A stretch of 64,000 bases of DNA from Zanthoxylum bungeanum (taxonomy: Eukaryota; Streptophyta; Magnoliopsida; Sapindales; Rutaceae): NCBI GenBank assembly GCA_019454045.1, contig SKCR01035582.1, forward strand, positions 1 to 64,000, in the 5' to 3' direction. The translations under genes were made by a program, and so were the position numbers. Below, one piece after another: positions 13,316 to 24,509 of this stretch. Positions within the stretch are counted from its first letter, which is position 1, and each line of letters begins with the position of its first letter. The notes beneath the pieces are model-generated. The model saw only the letters and a program-made list of their open reading frames with translations. It had not been told where the DNA came from and did not search any database.

Positions 13316-14217
13316 TGTTGGGGAACCAAATACAAACTTGGCAAAAGATAGAACACACACATATGAACAAAAGATTTAACGTGGTTCGGCGGAATGGATT
13401 CAACCAACGTCCACGGGCACAAGGTAAAAGAAAACTTTTATTATGGGATCGAGTCGGTCTGACTGACCTCTTTTGTTTCTCTGACTCATGATTATTTTCT
13501 CTCTATTACAAATTACAAGTGTCTGTGAATGAATTTGCTCAACCCACACAATAAACTCTCAACTCATTTATATACTAAATCTAATTACACTGTTACGCTA
13601 TCTTCGTGACATCAGCCACGTTGTTAAGACAGTATTACCTATGCTCTCTTCCCCAATTACCCTACGGTTTTTTAGCCCAGCCTCCTAACAATCATACGAC
13701 CTGCTATCTGAACTTCATTAAAGTACATATTCTTGGTAATTGTTACAAGCTTATTCCCATATGTCAACCGATATTCCAACCACTCCCATACGATAGCGTG
13801 TGTCAGCCAATAAACTTGCAGTCCAACTCCGTTCCATCAGTTGCTGGCCTTCTTCTATTCTCATCAATATTTGGGGAACCCATACTTCCGTTTAAGGCTT
13901 ACGTCACCTAAACTTGAACTTAATATTATTGCCCCAACCTACCTCATTGGGTCAGCAAGTTGAGATGATCGACTGTGAACTGAAATGACTGACCTACATC
14001 CTTGGGTCGGTGCTGAAACATTCACTCCCTTTATATTTCCTGAACATCTTTTCATCTCGGGTTAGGCATCAAATGGAAACTAACTATGGTCTTATTGTTG
14101 GGCATAATGCCTATGTTATGCCTCTGGGGCCTGGTCCCATTGTTCAGAAAATGGAAATCTCTTTTATACCGTTCTTATTACTCTGGCTTTTCTCAAGTCA
14201 AGAAATCACTATCAACA
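13316..14217 (-). mobile_element. LTR of a minus-strand retrotransposon (interrupted or solo copy)
   Basis: The plus strand begins TGTTGGGGAACC and ends ATCAACA, so on the minus strand it reads TGTTGATAG...GGTTCCCCAACA, with TG/CA ends. The minus strand has a TATA-like TATATAAATGAG at about 13564-13575. Near its end it carries a CCCGTGGACGTTGG / CCGAACCACGTTAAATC block of the kind common near the 3' end of plant LTRs. The sequence to the right reads, on the minus strand, as a purine tract AACTAGGGGACATA next to the LTR, so this would be a 3' LTR. No primer site follows on the left, which fits that orientation. The superfamily is not certain. Confidence 0.5.
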
Positions 14218-14644
14218 TATGTCCCCTAGTTCTCGGTATCAACGAGTCCACGAGTTGGTGCTGGGAACTAAAATAAAAGTGATATGGATTGTGGATTACC
14301 CCTCTAGAGCTCTGTTCTGGATCTTGCTATTAATCAAACTGCACCCTCCTCGGGTCACGATCTTGCATACAGTCGCGGGGTTTTGTCTTGGTGATGGTTG
14401 CTTTACTAGATGCCTCTATTGGGCTCTTAAACCGCTCTTTGGGGACCGTGTTTCTATCATTGCTTTCTTTAAATGCCCGTCACATCACTTTTGGGTTTAC
14501 CTGCTTCATCTCCCCAAGACGCCACGCGTCGTGCTCCCGTGGCTTGCGCGCCAAAACCAAATGTAATTGGATAGTTGGATGCTGACTGAACATCCGTTCC
14601 AATCTCACCCCTCTACTTGAAATTCAACCAAAGATAACTCCCGC
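14218..14644 (-). mobile_element. 3' internal fragment of the 13.3-kb LTR element
   Basis: This segment starts with a polypurine-tract-like run (read on the minus strand) beside the LTR and stops exactly where the family A LTR begins at 14645. It is best read as the 3' untranslated end of the minus-strand element, cut off by that insertion. No conserved protein was seen in its short ORFs. Confidence 0.4.
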
Positions 14645-16652
14645 TGTTTGACAGTTATGACCCATAGCGTCACTATTTGTACAGATCATGGTGTTGTTGT
14701 ACAAATTAACTAGGTGACAAAGGAAATTGATCTCTTATCATTTGTGATTAGATCACCAAGATGTATAAATGATAGGAGGTCCTTATGTTTAGTTCCTGGA
14801 TTGAGATGATATGAGACAGTATCAATCCACAAAGGTCTAATCATTAAATATCCCTAGTCATAGTATTATCGAGATTGGACATCGATAATGCGTAAAAGAC
14901 TAGTATTACACTTGTGCGCGTTGTGAGGGCATAACGGCATAGTTCTCATATATTTGGGTATAGGATACTCATGCAAGTGTAGTAGGAGGTTGTGTTTTAC
15001 CGATGGTACGAAAAACAGCTTCGCTCTGGATAGACCCCTCGGAATTTCATTGGTAGTATGACTATGTGTCTATGGAAGTCCGAAATCAGGGTAGGTGTAT
15101 TTGGTCTTAACATGAGACTTGCACCGCTAATACTTGCGACAATCAATATACTTTGGTTTTAGGTCGTCCAGGGCTTTAATAGGTTCTGTGTACGCCTCTG
15201 CTGGGTATATTGAGAATCGTAGTGTGTTGGGTGTGATGTCAAGACGGAAGTATCACTCCAGTCATAATGGAGATGATGGTCACGTAGGATACGAGACTGG
15301 TCTCTTATATGCTGCAGCTATCGGGATATTATGACTAGGTCATGTTTATCCGATTATAGAGACTAGTTACCAGAGATCCGATATGTGCTTCGTACGGGGC
15401 AGACACATTTCCAGCCCCATGCCTTGCACGTGACATCCGATACTGGATCGAAATACGCAATACTACGTATACTACGCCTGATATAGATCGTATATTCCTG
15501 TAAGGATATTTCTGGAGAATTGGGTAGGCATGGTGCTTTGTTAGAAGCCAACATTGTCTTGTAAATCGGTACAAACGTAGTACTATGTACTTACGTGTTC
15601 GGATAGTCCGACGACCGAATTTACTGCCAACATATCTGGGGATCTCATGGGTCGCTTCCCGAAGATTCACCAATGACGTATGACTCACACTTTATTAATC
15701 TGGGATTAATTAGATGAGAGAGAAAATTAATCTGGGATTAATTGCGGAGATATTTTATCTGGGATAAAATATTATAAAAGAGAGATAATGATTAATTTGA
15801 AATTAATCGATAAAATAATATATTCGATATATTATACAAATGGATTTCGACGGAACGGAATTGAAATTAGATTTTAATTCGGGCGAACGAGTTAATTTAG
15901 AATTAATTCGTTAGCGACATGAATAGTGATTTCGCTAGGCATAATCATTTAATTACGTCGCAACGGAAAATTCGTTAATTTGGAATTAGCGAACCCGAGC
16001 CCGGGAGTGTTTGCGAGCGCATTCGCATTTCAAATTCGAGTGCGGCACGCAAGTCACATCAAGCGTCAAATCACTAGTCAATCGATTGATGTGACAACTT
16101 GTCACTTTTGATGTGATTGATAGTAGTTGTTGGAAGTTGTTGATTTGGCTTAATTGCTTTGAATTTTGAAAGCCAAAAATTTGGTAAATCAATTAATTAA
16201 TTTTTGGAAAATCAATAAGTGTATTAGATACACAATTCTAACCAACCAACACATCTCATTCTCTCCCTTTCTCTTCCTCTCTCTCACGCCCAAATGGGCA
16301 GTTTTTTTCTTCTGGTTTCAGCTCACTGCCGTGAGTCATGGAGAAGCGAATAGATGATTTTGTTGCAAAATCAAGAGTGCTAGCACACTATGGAGACATA
16401 CAAAGGTGATAGGGAAACCCATTTGTGAGCTTGGAATCATCAAACAAAGCTTGGAGCTTGATGGATCATGCAAAAGCTGAAAATGGAGGACACCAAAACT
16501 GCCATAGCCGAGCACTCTAGGAGGGAGCTTAAAGTTTTTGTTGTCCATCGCTCGCCTCTACGATCGATGTAAGTATTCCGAAACTTCTTCGATGTATTCA
16601 CATGTGTTTATGTTGCTTGATTCGATCCTCGGGACTTAGAAATTTCCCAACA
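14645..16652 (+). mobile_element. Copia family A, copy A1: 5' LTR (2008 bp)
   Basis: It begins TGTTTGACAG and ends CCCAACA, directly before a TGGTATCAGAGCC primer site. It is closely similar along its whole length to 22508-24509 and, more distantly, to the LTRs at 29864, 37483 and 51088. It contains a cluster of short inverted repeats at 15694-15993 (see separate entry). By eye there are about eight differences from the 3' LTR in the first ~125 bases, so this copy is old. ORFs inside (for example 15134-15334) recur only because the LTR recurs. Confidence 0.9.
15694..15993 (+). repeat. Array of TGG-centred short inverted repeats in family A LTR
   Basis: Successive inverted repeats have 3-nt centres. 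At 15694-15710 there are 7-bp arms around TGG; at 15725-15743, 8 bp around TGG; at 15750-15772, 10 bp around TGG (ATATTTTATC / GATAAAATAT). At 15790-15808 there are 8 bp around TGA; at 15815-15835, 9 bp around TCG. At 15886-15912 there are 12 bp around TAG with one G.T pair; at 15971-15993, 10 bp around TGG with one G.T pair. A further unit around TAG at about 15859-15881 has one G.T pair here but is perfect in the copy at 51088-53249. Related arrays lie at about 23570-23855, 38240-38550 (reverse) and 52150-52465. Confidence 0.85.
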
Positions 16653-16653
16653 A

Positions 16654-16666
16654 TGGTATCAGAGCC
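16654..16666 (+). other. Primer binding site, initiator tRNA-Met type
   Basis: TGGTATCAGAGCC lies two bases after the CA end of the LTR. This is the standard plant copia primer site, complementary to the 3' end of initiator tRNA-Met. It is not a tRNA gene. Confidence 0.92.
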
Positions 16667-18210
16667 AATATTGAGCATGAAACTTTTTAGGGTTAAAATT
16701 GGGTAAAATGTATTTGAGCATGATTTGATGAAATTGGATGATTGAGTATGCTTAAATGTAGTTTAATTGAAGTTTGATTGGATCAATTTCATGAAAAGTT
16801 GTTTGGAACAATTTTCCCCAAAAATCTTGGCTTGGCCGAATGGTTGATGAACCCTAATGTCTTGGAATTTTTGATTTTTGATTCATTGGATGACTTGAAA
16901 TCAATTGGGTAATGTTGATTTAATGTTGAATTGGATTTAATTGGATTGAATTCGAATTGGACATTAAAAACCCCTAATTGCCGAGACATGTAGCATGGAA
17001 AATGGGTTTGATTTTTGATCAATTGTGTTGGACATTAATTATTGTTAATGAGCATGATTAATTAGGTTAATTGGTGTTTTGGAAATATTGATTTGGGTAA
17101 TTAATTATGTAATACACTTTGAGTAATTAAATTGTGAAATTGGAATTTTTTTATTTAATTATTTGGGCTTAAATTGGATTTGGGCTTGAAAAGTTTTTAT
17201 TGGGCTTGGTTGTACCAAGATTGGTTTAGGCAAATTGGTTGGATCCAATTGGGTCCAAAACCACATCCATAAAGTCGAATTATGAATAATGGACCTTAAT
17301 GTTTTAATTGGGCCTAATGTGCCTAAATAGATTTCTAGGCTTATGGGGTTATTCCTTGATTGGGCTTTGGTTATGGGTTTGACCCAAGTTGACCAAAAGT
17401 CCATGCCTTAAGAAATTAATTAAAAGCCCATTGGACTTTAATTAAATTAACATTGGATGTTAATCGGGCTTTGAGACCCGTAACGATTAAATTTGGAATT
17501 TAAGTCGTAAAGGTTTATTAATAAAGTGTATTATTTAATTTGGAATTAAATAGTGAATTAGTAAAATACATATTAAATTGGATTTAATGTTGTAGTTTAA
17601 TTTAATTCAAGAATTCGTACTTTGAGTACTTATTCGCAAAATGAGTCGGACTCGCGCAAAATCAAATCGTTGTTTGAACATTAGATGGTCATTAATTATC
17701 AGATTAATTAATTGGATTAGATTGATTGATAACATGCTTGTGTGAATACATGGTTGCGATGCATGAATAATGTATATCAGATGGATATTAGAAGGGTGGG
17801 GCAATTTTTGAAATTGTTGTAATAAATTTAGAATTTATTAATTGGACCTGCGTGTCCAGCCTATTACCTCCTTACTCTTTGTATTTCTCTTCTCACCTAT
17901 TCCCCTCAATGTAAATGAGGTTTCTTTAGAAATGTTATGTAACGGGTAGAAGTAATACTTGTGCTAGCGGGAGAGAGGAAATTGAGAGATTTGATCTAGG
18001 ATCAATGTGTTAAGTATCCATCCGCATATCATTATTATTTATATGCGCCTTATTATGTGTTTAGAATGCATGTTTAAGGGTGTATGATGATGAGACCTTA
18101 ACAAAGATAATAAATTGGTTGCCAATTTGCACGTGAAAAAACCCTCACAAAATTTTAAGCGTTTTTCCTTCCATTGAGTGATTCTTACTCAAGATCCAAG
18201 ACTGTCATTG

Positions 18211-18591
18211 GTTTGTTGGCCAAAGTCAAGGCCTTTGTCCGTCGAGGATGTGTTTGAATCATGAAGGCTTTTGTTCCATATTGGTGTCTTGTCCAAGTTG
18301 TGATTTGTTGGCCAAAGTCAAGTTCACTTCTTGTCCATCGACATTGATTACGAAGCTTTCCATGGTCAATGGGTTCCACTTAACTGGGATCACTAAGTTT
18401 GTTGTGCCAAAGCCAAGGCTTAGTTGATTCAGAGGAAAAATGTTAGGCAATATATTGGATATATTGGCATATATAGGATATATGTTTCGGACTTGGATGT
18501 CCCCCTACTGGATCTAGGAATTGGATGGGATCCAATTGATCTTAGAGATCTACCTAGTTAATTATCATACAATTTGTTGGTCAAAGTCAAG
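18211..18591 (+). repeat. Four dispersed copies of a 19-nt leader motif
   Basis: TTTGTTGGCCAAAGTCAAG or a one- to three-base variant occurs at about 18212-18230, 18304-18322, 18399-18418 and 18573-18591. The minus-strand copy A3 keeps four as reverse complements at about 35247-35265, 35421-35440, 35514-35532 and 35605-35622. The retention and irregular spacing argue against a simple tandem repeat. Confidence 0.8.
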
Positions 18592-18763
18592 ATTGTGTGA
18601 CATTTAACGGGATCCTAACCCACTAGGAAACACAGTTTCCCGAGTACTCGACAGAGGGTTAGAGGCTCGCCGAAAAATAGTGGGAGGCAAGTATTAAATT
18701 TGCAATATTCGTTTAGTAACTTACCATACGCGCTCATAACATATATCATTCGTCGTTAAATAA

Positions 18764-18985
18764 ATTAAATGTTAGTTGGACTAATATTTAATCGTTGTTT
18801 TAATTAAACAGTTGGACTGTATTCAAACCATTCAATCAATAGTTGATTTTATAATTGGATTATAGTAATCAATATAATTGAATTTAATCTATTAAATTAT
18901 ATTTGATTATATAGTTGGACTATAGTAATCATTATAATAAATTGTACCTAAAATTGTTGATTAAATAGTTGGACTATTAGAATCA
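18764..18985 (+). repeat. Cluster of TTGGA-loop inverted repeats with covarying arms
   Basis: Units share an invariant centre. 18764-18792 has 13-bp arms with one G.T pair. 18808-18820 is ACAGT / ACTGT. 18850-18864 is TATAAT / ATTATA. 18910-18924 is TATAGT / ACTATA. One near 18965-18979 is AATAGT / ACTATT. Three of them are enclosed by a second arm pair, TTGATT or TGATTA with AATCAA or TAATCA. The same series appears as reverse complements in copy A3 at about 34805-35065. Confidence 0.85.
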
Positions 18986-19049
18986 AGATAATTGAAAGAT
19001 TGGTGTTTAAAACAAAATCCTGGGTGAAAAATGTTTTAAACGACTTTAA

Positions 19050-22000
19050 TTTTCAAATTGGGATAAAATTTCAGGATGGTCCTGGAAACTAATAAGTTAC
19101 TTTATTTGATAAAATAACATATTAGGCCTAAGCCCGAAGTTAAGCAAATAGTAGAGCATGAATTTGGAATATTCATGTGATGATAACTTTAGTGCTTAAT
19201 CCATAAGCTTGCCGCATAGACTCCTTAATTTCTTAATCAGAACTAAGGATTAGATCCTTAAAGTATGATAATGAAATTGAAGGATCTTCATAGATCTATC
19301 TTAGATCTTAGAAGTACATATTGCAATAATAAACTATTGGAGAGTTAATGGCTATACTCAAGGAGTCAAAGCCAAAGTTTGCAATAAGTCAAGAAGCGCA
19401 AGACGCATCTTATTTCGACATTCTAGAATGCCAAGGCTAGGCCGAACGCTTCTGAGTGTGGGAAAAGGGCAAAGGCAAAATCATTATAATCTTCTGGGAA
19501 GACAAAAGACATATCCCAAAATGTCTGCCTAAATTGTGGCAAACGGGATCACGGAAGCGTGACTGCCGTATGGACAAGGCAGACATGAAGGAATAGAAGA
19601 CGAGCAAGGCTCTGACTTCAAATATGTTAGTCATAAATATGTTCACTACTAGTATTAAAATTGGATTTTAGATACTTAGTGTGGTACATAAATATGTACT
19701 GATGTGCAGAATCTGCTATGAGCAGGATACTGACTTCAATTGAGATTAATCTGCGAATTGAAAACGGGACGAAAGTCGCTGTTTTAACCGTAGAAACCTA
19801 AGTTTAGGAACTACCTTTACGGTGTGTACTTAATTAGGAAACTGTTACAATGTAACTTTTGACTAGATACATTATCTCTATATCAGGGTTTAATCCGTTG
19901 CGGATGTACCTTTATATTCTTGAACACTAAAGTGTTTTATTATATAAAGATGATATAAAGATAAACACATTAGATGTGAATAACAGAATTTATATTTTGA
20001 ATATAAATAAATCTCAAACATATAATATGACAAACTAATAGCTCAAACTGATTTGATCAGAAGAAACTTAAATGTGGCATTGTTGTCTGGGACACAATTA
20101 AACAAGACTCGTATATCCACACTTTCGAAGAGTGGATACTAGGACAGATTTGATTCCATTCAAATATGTCTACGAATATAGTTTATTGGGCAAAGTGCCT
20201 AAAACACATTTACTTGGTAAAAATGCAAATGCCAACGATCTATTAGCCCTAGTTCATAGTGAAGCAAGTGGGCCCATATCTAGCTAGGCTAGAGGTTGAT
20301 ATGAATATTTCGTGACCTTTACGGATGTGGCATCGCGTTATGGTTATGTGTTTCTTTTGAAACATAAATCGGAAACTTTTAGAGTTTCGACACGAAGTAG
20401 ACAAACAGATCGACTAAAGTATTAAACCATCACGGTTAGACCATGATGAAAATACTTAAGCAATAAGTTTCATATATACTTGAAAGAGTATAGTATTCTT
20501 TCAATGAGGACTCCTCCCGGAACACGTCAATCCTGACGGTGTGTCCAAACAGAGAAACCGAATTTTGTTAGACATGATAAGGTTAATCATGAGTCGCTCT
20601 GAGCTACCATTTCCATTAATGAATACGCATTAACAGTGCAGAACTTATTTTGAATAAGGTTCCATACAAATCTGTTAGACATAATTCATATTAGATATGA
20701 ACATGAAATAAACTTGGTTTTCACATTCCTCAAGATTTGGGAATGCTATGCATATGTTTGGATGATACCAAACTAGAACCCAAATCGGATAAGTGCCTAA
20801 TAATGGTTATCCTAGGGAAACCAAAGTATAATACTTATACAACTCACAAGAGAACAATTTAATTGTTGCTCGCCATGCGGTTTTCCTAAGAGGAATACCT
20901 ATAAGCAGTGGTAAGTGGGAGGAAAGTAAAACACGATGAAAATCGGAGTAATACTATTTCAGGCACCAAATCTTAATGGAACACAAATAGTTCATCAAGG
21001 ATGAAACTATACCAATAATCTTCAAATACACAAGAACCGCGTAAGTCGGAGAGAGTCAGGAAACAACCTGGGGTATGGGTTTCTGATCTCACCTCATAAA
21101 GATGTCAATCTTATTGAGGAATACAAACTGACTACGTATGAGGAAGTGATACAGGTATCGACTCCCTATTATGGAAAAGTGCCATAAAGTCTGAAATGGA
21201 TCCATGTATACCAACTATGTTTGGACACTATTTGATGTACCGCAATGCATTGTGCCTATTGGTACTATAAGTCTTCAATGAAGACATACATGGAAGGCAA
21301 CATACCAACGTACTAAGCTAGGCTTGTAGCGAAAAGGTATCGTTATCAACATTGTGTCGATTACGACGAAACCTTTTTACCTGTTGCCACGATAAATCCA
21401 TTTGGATAATGCTTGCTAATGCTGCATGTTTCATTCATGAAATAAGGCAGATGTAACGCCAAAATCGCTTTCCTTAACGGAAACCTTTTGGAGGATGTTT
21501 ACAACATCCTGACGATTTTTTGTCGTACCATAACTAGCAAACAAGGTTTGCAGGTTATTCGATCCATGGATGGATTGAAGCAAGTATAGCGTTCTTGGAA
21601 TTATCGTTTTGATGTAATCATAATGGTATATGATTTAATTCAAAACGAAAATGATTCTTGTGTATAAAGGGGTTAGTGGGAGCGTACTGACAATGAATGT
21701 CTTAAGTAATGATAATATATAATTTCTTGGAAATGATATTCCCATAAATACAATCGGTGAAAGCTTGGCTTTCGAGAAAATTCTCCGTAGAATTCTTGGG
21801 AGAAACAACCTTTATTCTAGGAATAAAGATCTACTGGGATAGATTTAAAGTTGTTGAAACTCTCCGAGAAATTGTACATTGAATAAATGTACGCGACCTG
21901 GTGTCTCATACGCTTTGAGCATATGGATTCACAATCGGGCCAATCCAAGTGATAATCATTGGATTGATGTGAAGAACATCATTTAGTATCTCAGAGGAAC

Positions 22001-22491
22001 TAAGGATGTTGTCTTATACTATGGAGAAGGAGAACTGAAGTGACTGGGTTCACTGTTGCAAGTTTCCTAACTGATAATAACGACTATAAGTCGCAACAAT
22101 GGTACTACAAAGTTTGAATAACGGAACAGTGAGCCGGAAATCTTCCAAGCAAGATACTGTTGCCAAATAAACAACAAAAGTGGATTATTGCTGCTGCTGA
22201 GGCAGCAATAGAAGCCTTCTGGATTGATAATAACCTAATTAGATTAGATGTAGTTCTATTAGCAGCTGAGCTAGGCTACATCACAGGCTAAAGAATTAAT
22301 GGTCTCATCAACGATCCAGATATATACTTCGATATTTATCTGATTCGTTCCGATCATATATCGTGGCGATGTGATGATCGAATAAGTCGTATCAGATGAT
22401 AATCATGCAAATCCGCTGACGAAAGTCTTTTCTCAGTAATTTGAGCGAACCGTACATAGTTCGGGTGTAGGACACTCGAGTGACTGGCTAT
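19050..22491 (+). pseudogene. Copia family A, copy A1: decayed gag-pol (CCHC, integrase, RT, RNase H)
   Basis: The order of remnants is Ty1/copia. A zinc knuckle starts at about 19526 (CLNCGKRDH, then a frameshift into KRDC-like sequence). The integrase core follows at about 20240-20400 (LALVHSEASGPIS, YEYFVTFTDVASRYGYVFLL), with TAG at 20285-20287 and another stop just after. RT lies at about 21460-21690 (AFLNGNLLEDVY, then a frameshift, then VIRSMDGLKQV, a stop, RSWNYRFDVI, YDLIQNENDSCV). An RNase H tail lies at about 22130-22240 (RKSSKQDTVAK-like, IIAAAEAAIEAFW). Many stops and shifts mean no functional polyprotein. No intact frame exceeds a few hundred bases. Confidence 0.85.
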
Positions 22492-22507
22492 AGGCCAAGT
22501 GGGAGAT
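22492..22507 (+). other. Polypurine tract of copy A1
   Basis: AGGCCAAGTGGGAGAT directly precedes the 3' LTR. It is the expected plus-strand priming tract. The same tract is found in reverse beside 31488. Confidence 0.75.
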
Positions 22508-24509
22508 TGTTGGACAGTTATGACCTATAGCGTCACTATTTGTACAAATCATGGTGTTTTTGTACAAATTAACTATGTGATAAAGGAAATTGATCTCTTA
22601 TCATTTATGATTAGATCATCAATGTATAAATGATAGGAGGTCCTTATGATTATTTCCTGGATTGAGATGATATGAGACAGTATCAATCCACGAAGGTTTA
22701 ATCATTAAATGTCCCTAGTCAGAGTATTATCGAGATTGGACATGATAATGCGTAAAAGACTAGTATTACACTTGTGCACGTTGTGAGGGCATAACAACAT
22801 AATTCTCATATATTTGGGTATAAGATACTCATGCAAGTGTAGTATGAGGTTGTGTTTTACCTATGGTACGGAAAACAGCTTCGCTCTGGATAGACCCCTC
22901 AGAATTCCATTTGTAGTATGACTATGTGTCTATGGAAGTCCGAAATTAGGGTAGATGTATTTGGTCTTAACCTGAGACTTGCACCGCTAATACTTGCGAC
23001 AATCAATATACTTTGGTTTTAGGTCGTCCAGGGCTTTAATAGGTTCTGTGTACGCCTCTGCTGGGTATATTGAGAATCGTAGTGTGTTGGGTGTGATGTC
23101 AAGACGGAAGTATCACTCCAGTCATAATGGAGATGATGGTCACGTAGGATACGAGACTGGTTCTCTTATATGCTGCAGCTATCGGGATATTATGACTAGG
23201 TCATGTTTATCCGATTATAGAGACTAGTTACCAGAGATCCGATATGTGCTTCGTACGGGGCAGACACATTTCCAGCCCCATGCCTTGCACGTGACATCCT
23301 ATACTGGATCGAAATACGCAATACTACGTATACTACGCCTGGTATAGATCGTATATTCCTGTAAGGATATTTCTGGAGAATTGGGTAGGCATAGCGCTTT
23401 GCTAGAAGCCAACCTTGTCTTGTAAATCGGTACAAACGTAGTACTAGGTACTTACGTGTTCTGATTGTCCCGACGACCGATTTACTGCCAACATATCCGA
23501 GTCTCATGGGTCACTTCCCGAAGATTCACCGATGACGTATGACTCGCACTTTATTATCTGGGATTAATTAGATGAGAGAGAAAATTAATCTGGGATTAAT
23601 TGCGGAGATATTTATCTGGGATAAAATATTATAAAAGAGAGATAACGATTAATTTGAAATTAATCGATAAAATAATATATTCGATATATTATACGAAATT
23701 GGATTTCGACGCGGAATTGAAATTAGATTTTAATTCGGGCGAACGAGTTAATTTAGAATTAATTCGTTAGCGATGTGAATAGTGATTTCGCTAGGTTTAA
23801 TCATTTAATTATGTCGCAACGGAAAATTCGTTAATTTGGAATTAGCGAACCCGAGTCTGGGAATGTTTGCGAGCGCATTCGCATTTCGAATTCGAGTGCG
23901 GCACGCAAGTCACATCAAACGTCAAATCACTAGTCAATCGATTGATGTGACAACTTGTCACTTTTGATGTGATTGAATGTAGTTGTTGGAAGTTGTTGAT
24001 TTGGCTTAATTGCTTTGACTTTTGAAAGCCAAAATTTCGTAAATCAATTAATTGATTTTTGGAAAATCAATAAGTGTATTAGATACACAATTCTAACCAA
24101 CCAACACATCTCATTCTCTCCCTTTCTCTTCCTCTCTCTCACGCCCAAATGGGCAGTTTTCTTCTTCTGGTTTCAGCTCATTGCCGTGAGTCATGGAGAA
24201 GCAAAGAGATGATTTTGTTGCAAAATTAAGAGTTCTAGCACACTATGGAGACATACAAAGGTGATAGGGAAACCCACTTGTGAGCTTGGAATCATCAAAC
24301 AAAGCTTGGAGCTTGATGGATCATGCAAAAGCCGAAAATGGAGGACACCAAAACTGCCACAGCCGAGCACTCTAGGAGGGAGCTTAAAGTTTTTGTTGTC
24401 CACCGCATCGCCTCTACTGATCGATGTAAGTATTCCGCAACTTCTTCGATGTATTCACATGTTGTTTCTATGCTTGATTCGATCCTCGGGACTTAGAGAT
24501 TTCCCAACA
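22508..24509 (+). mobile_element. Copia family A: second LTR (2002 bp), shared with a downstream internal fragment
   Basis: It begins TGTTGGACAG and ends CCCAACA, aligning along its length with 14645-16652. Unusually for a 3' LTR, it is followed at once by a primer site (TGGTATCAGAGCC, 24511-24523) and another copy of the family leader. It therefore serves as the 3' LTR of A1 and the 5' LTR of a second, partial element. Confidence 0.9.

Larger units (their letters stand above)
16667..19050 (+). mobile_element. Copia family A, copy A1: long AT-rich 5' leader
   Basis: About 2.4 kb between the primer site and the first recognisable coding remnant. It is rich in ATTGG, TTGGGC and TTAATT words and has no open frame with copia gag similarity. 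It holds inverted repeats with TGG or TAG centres, for example 17446-17464, 17487-17503, 17532-17552, 17572-17588 and 17820-17840, a four-fold 19-nt motif (18211-18591) and the hairpin cluster 18764-18985. The leader is much longer than in typical copia elements, so the N-terminal gag may be lost or unrecognisable. Confidence 0.6.

Noticed and set aside
13606..14585. Several plus-strand ORFs of 65-115 codons suggesting a gene
   Set aside because: They overlap in different frames, lack any recognised domain, and lie in sequence with minus-strand LTR features.
15134..15334. Repeated ORF also found at 22994-23227, seemingly a conserved protein
   Set aside because: It recurs only because the LTR recurs; the frame breaks elsewhere and on the opposite strand an equally long ORF overlaps it.
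16654..16666. TGGTATCAGAGCC resembling part of a tRNA
   Set aside because: It sits two bases after LTR ends and has no tRNA arms; it is the primer binding site, seen again at 24511.
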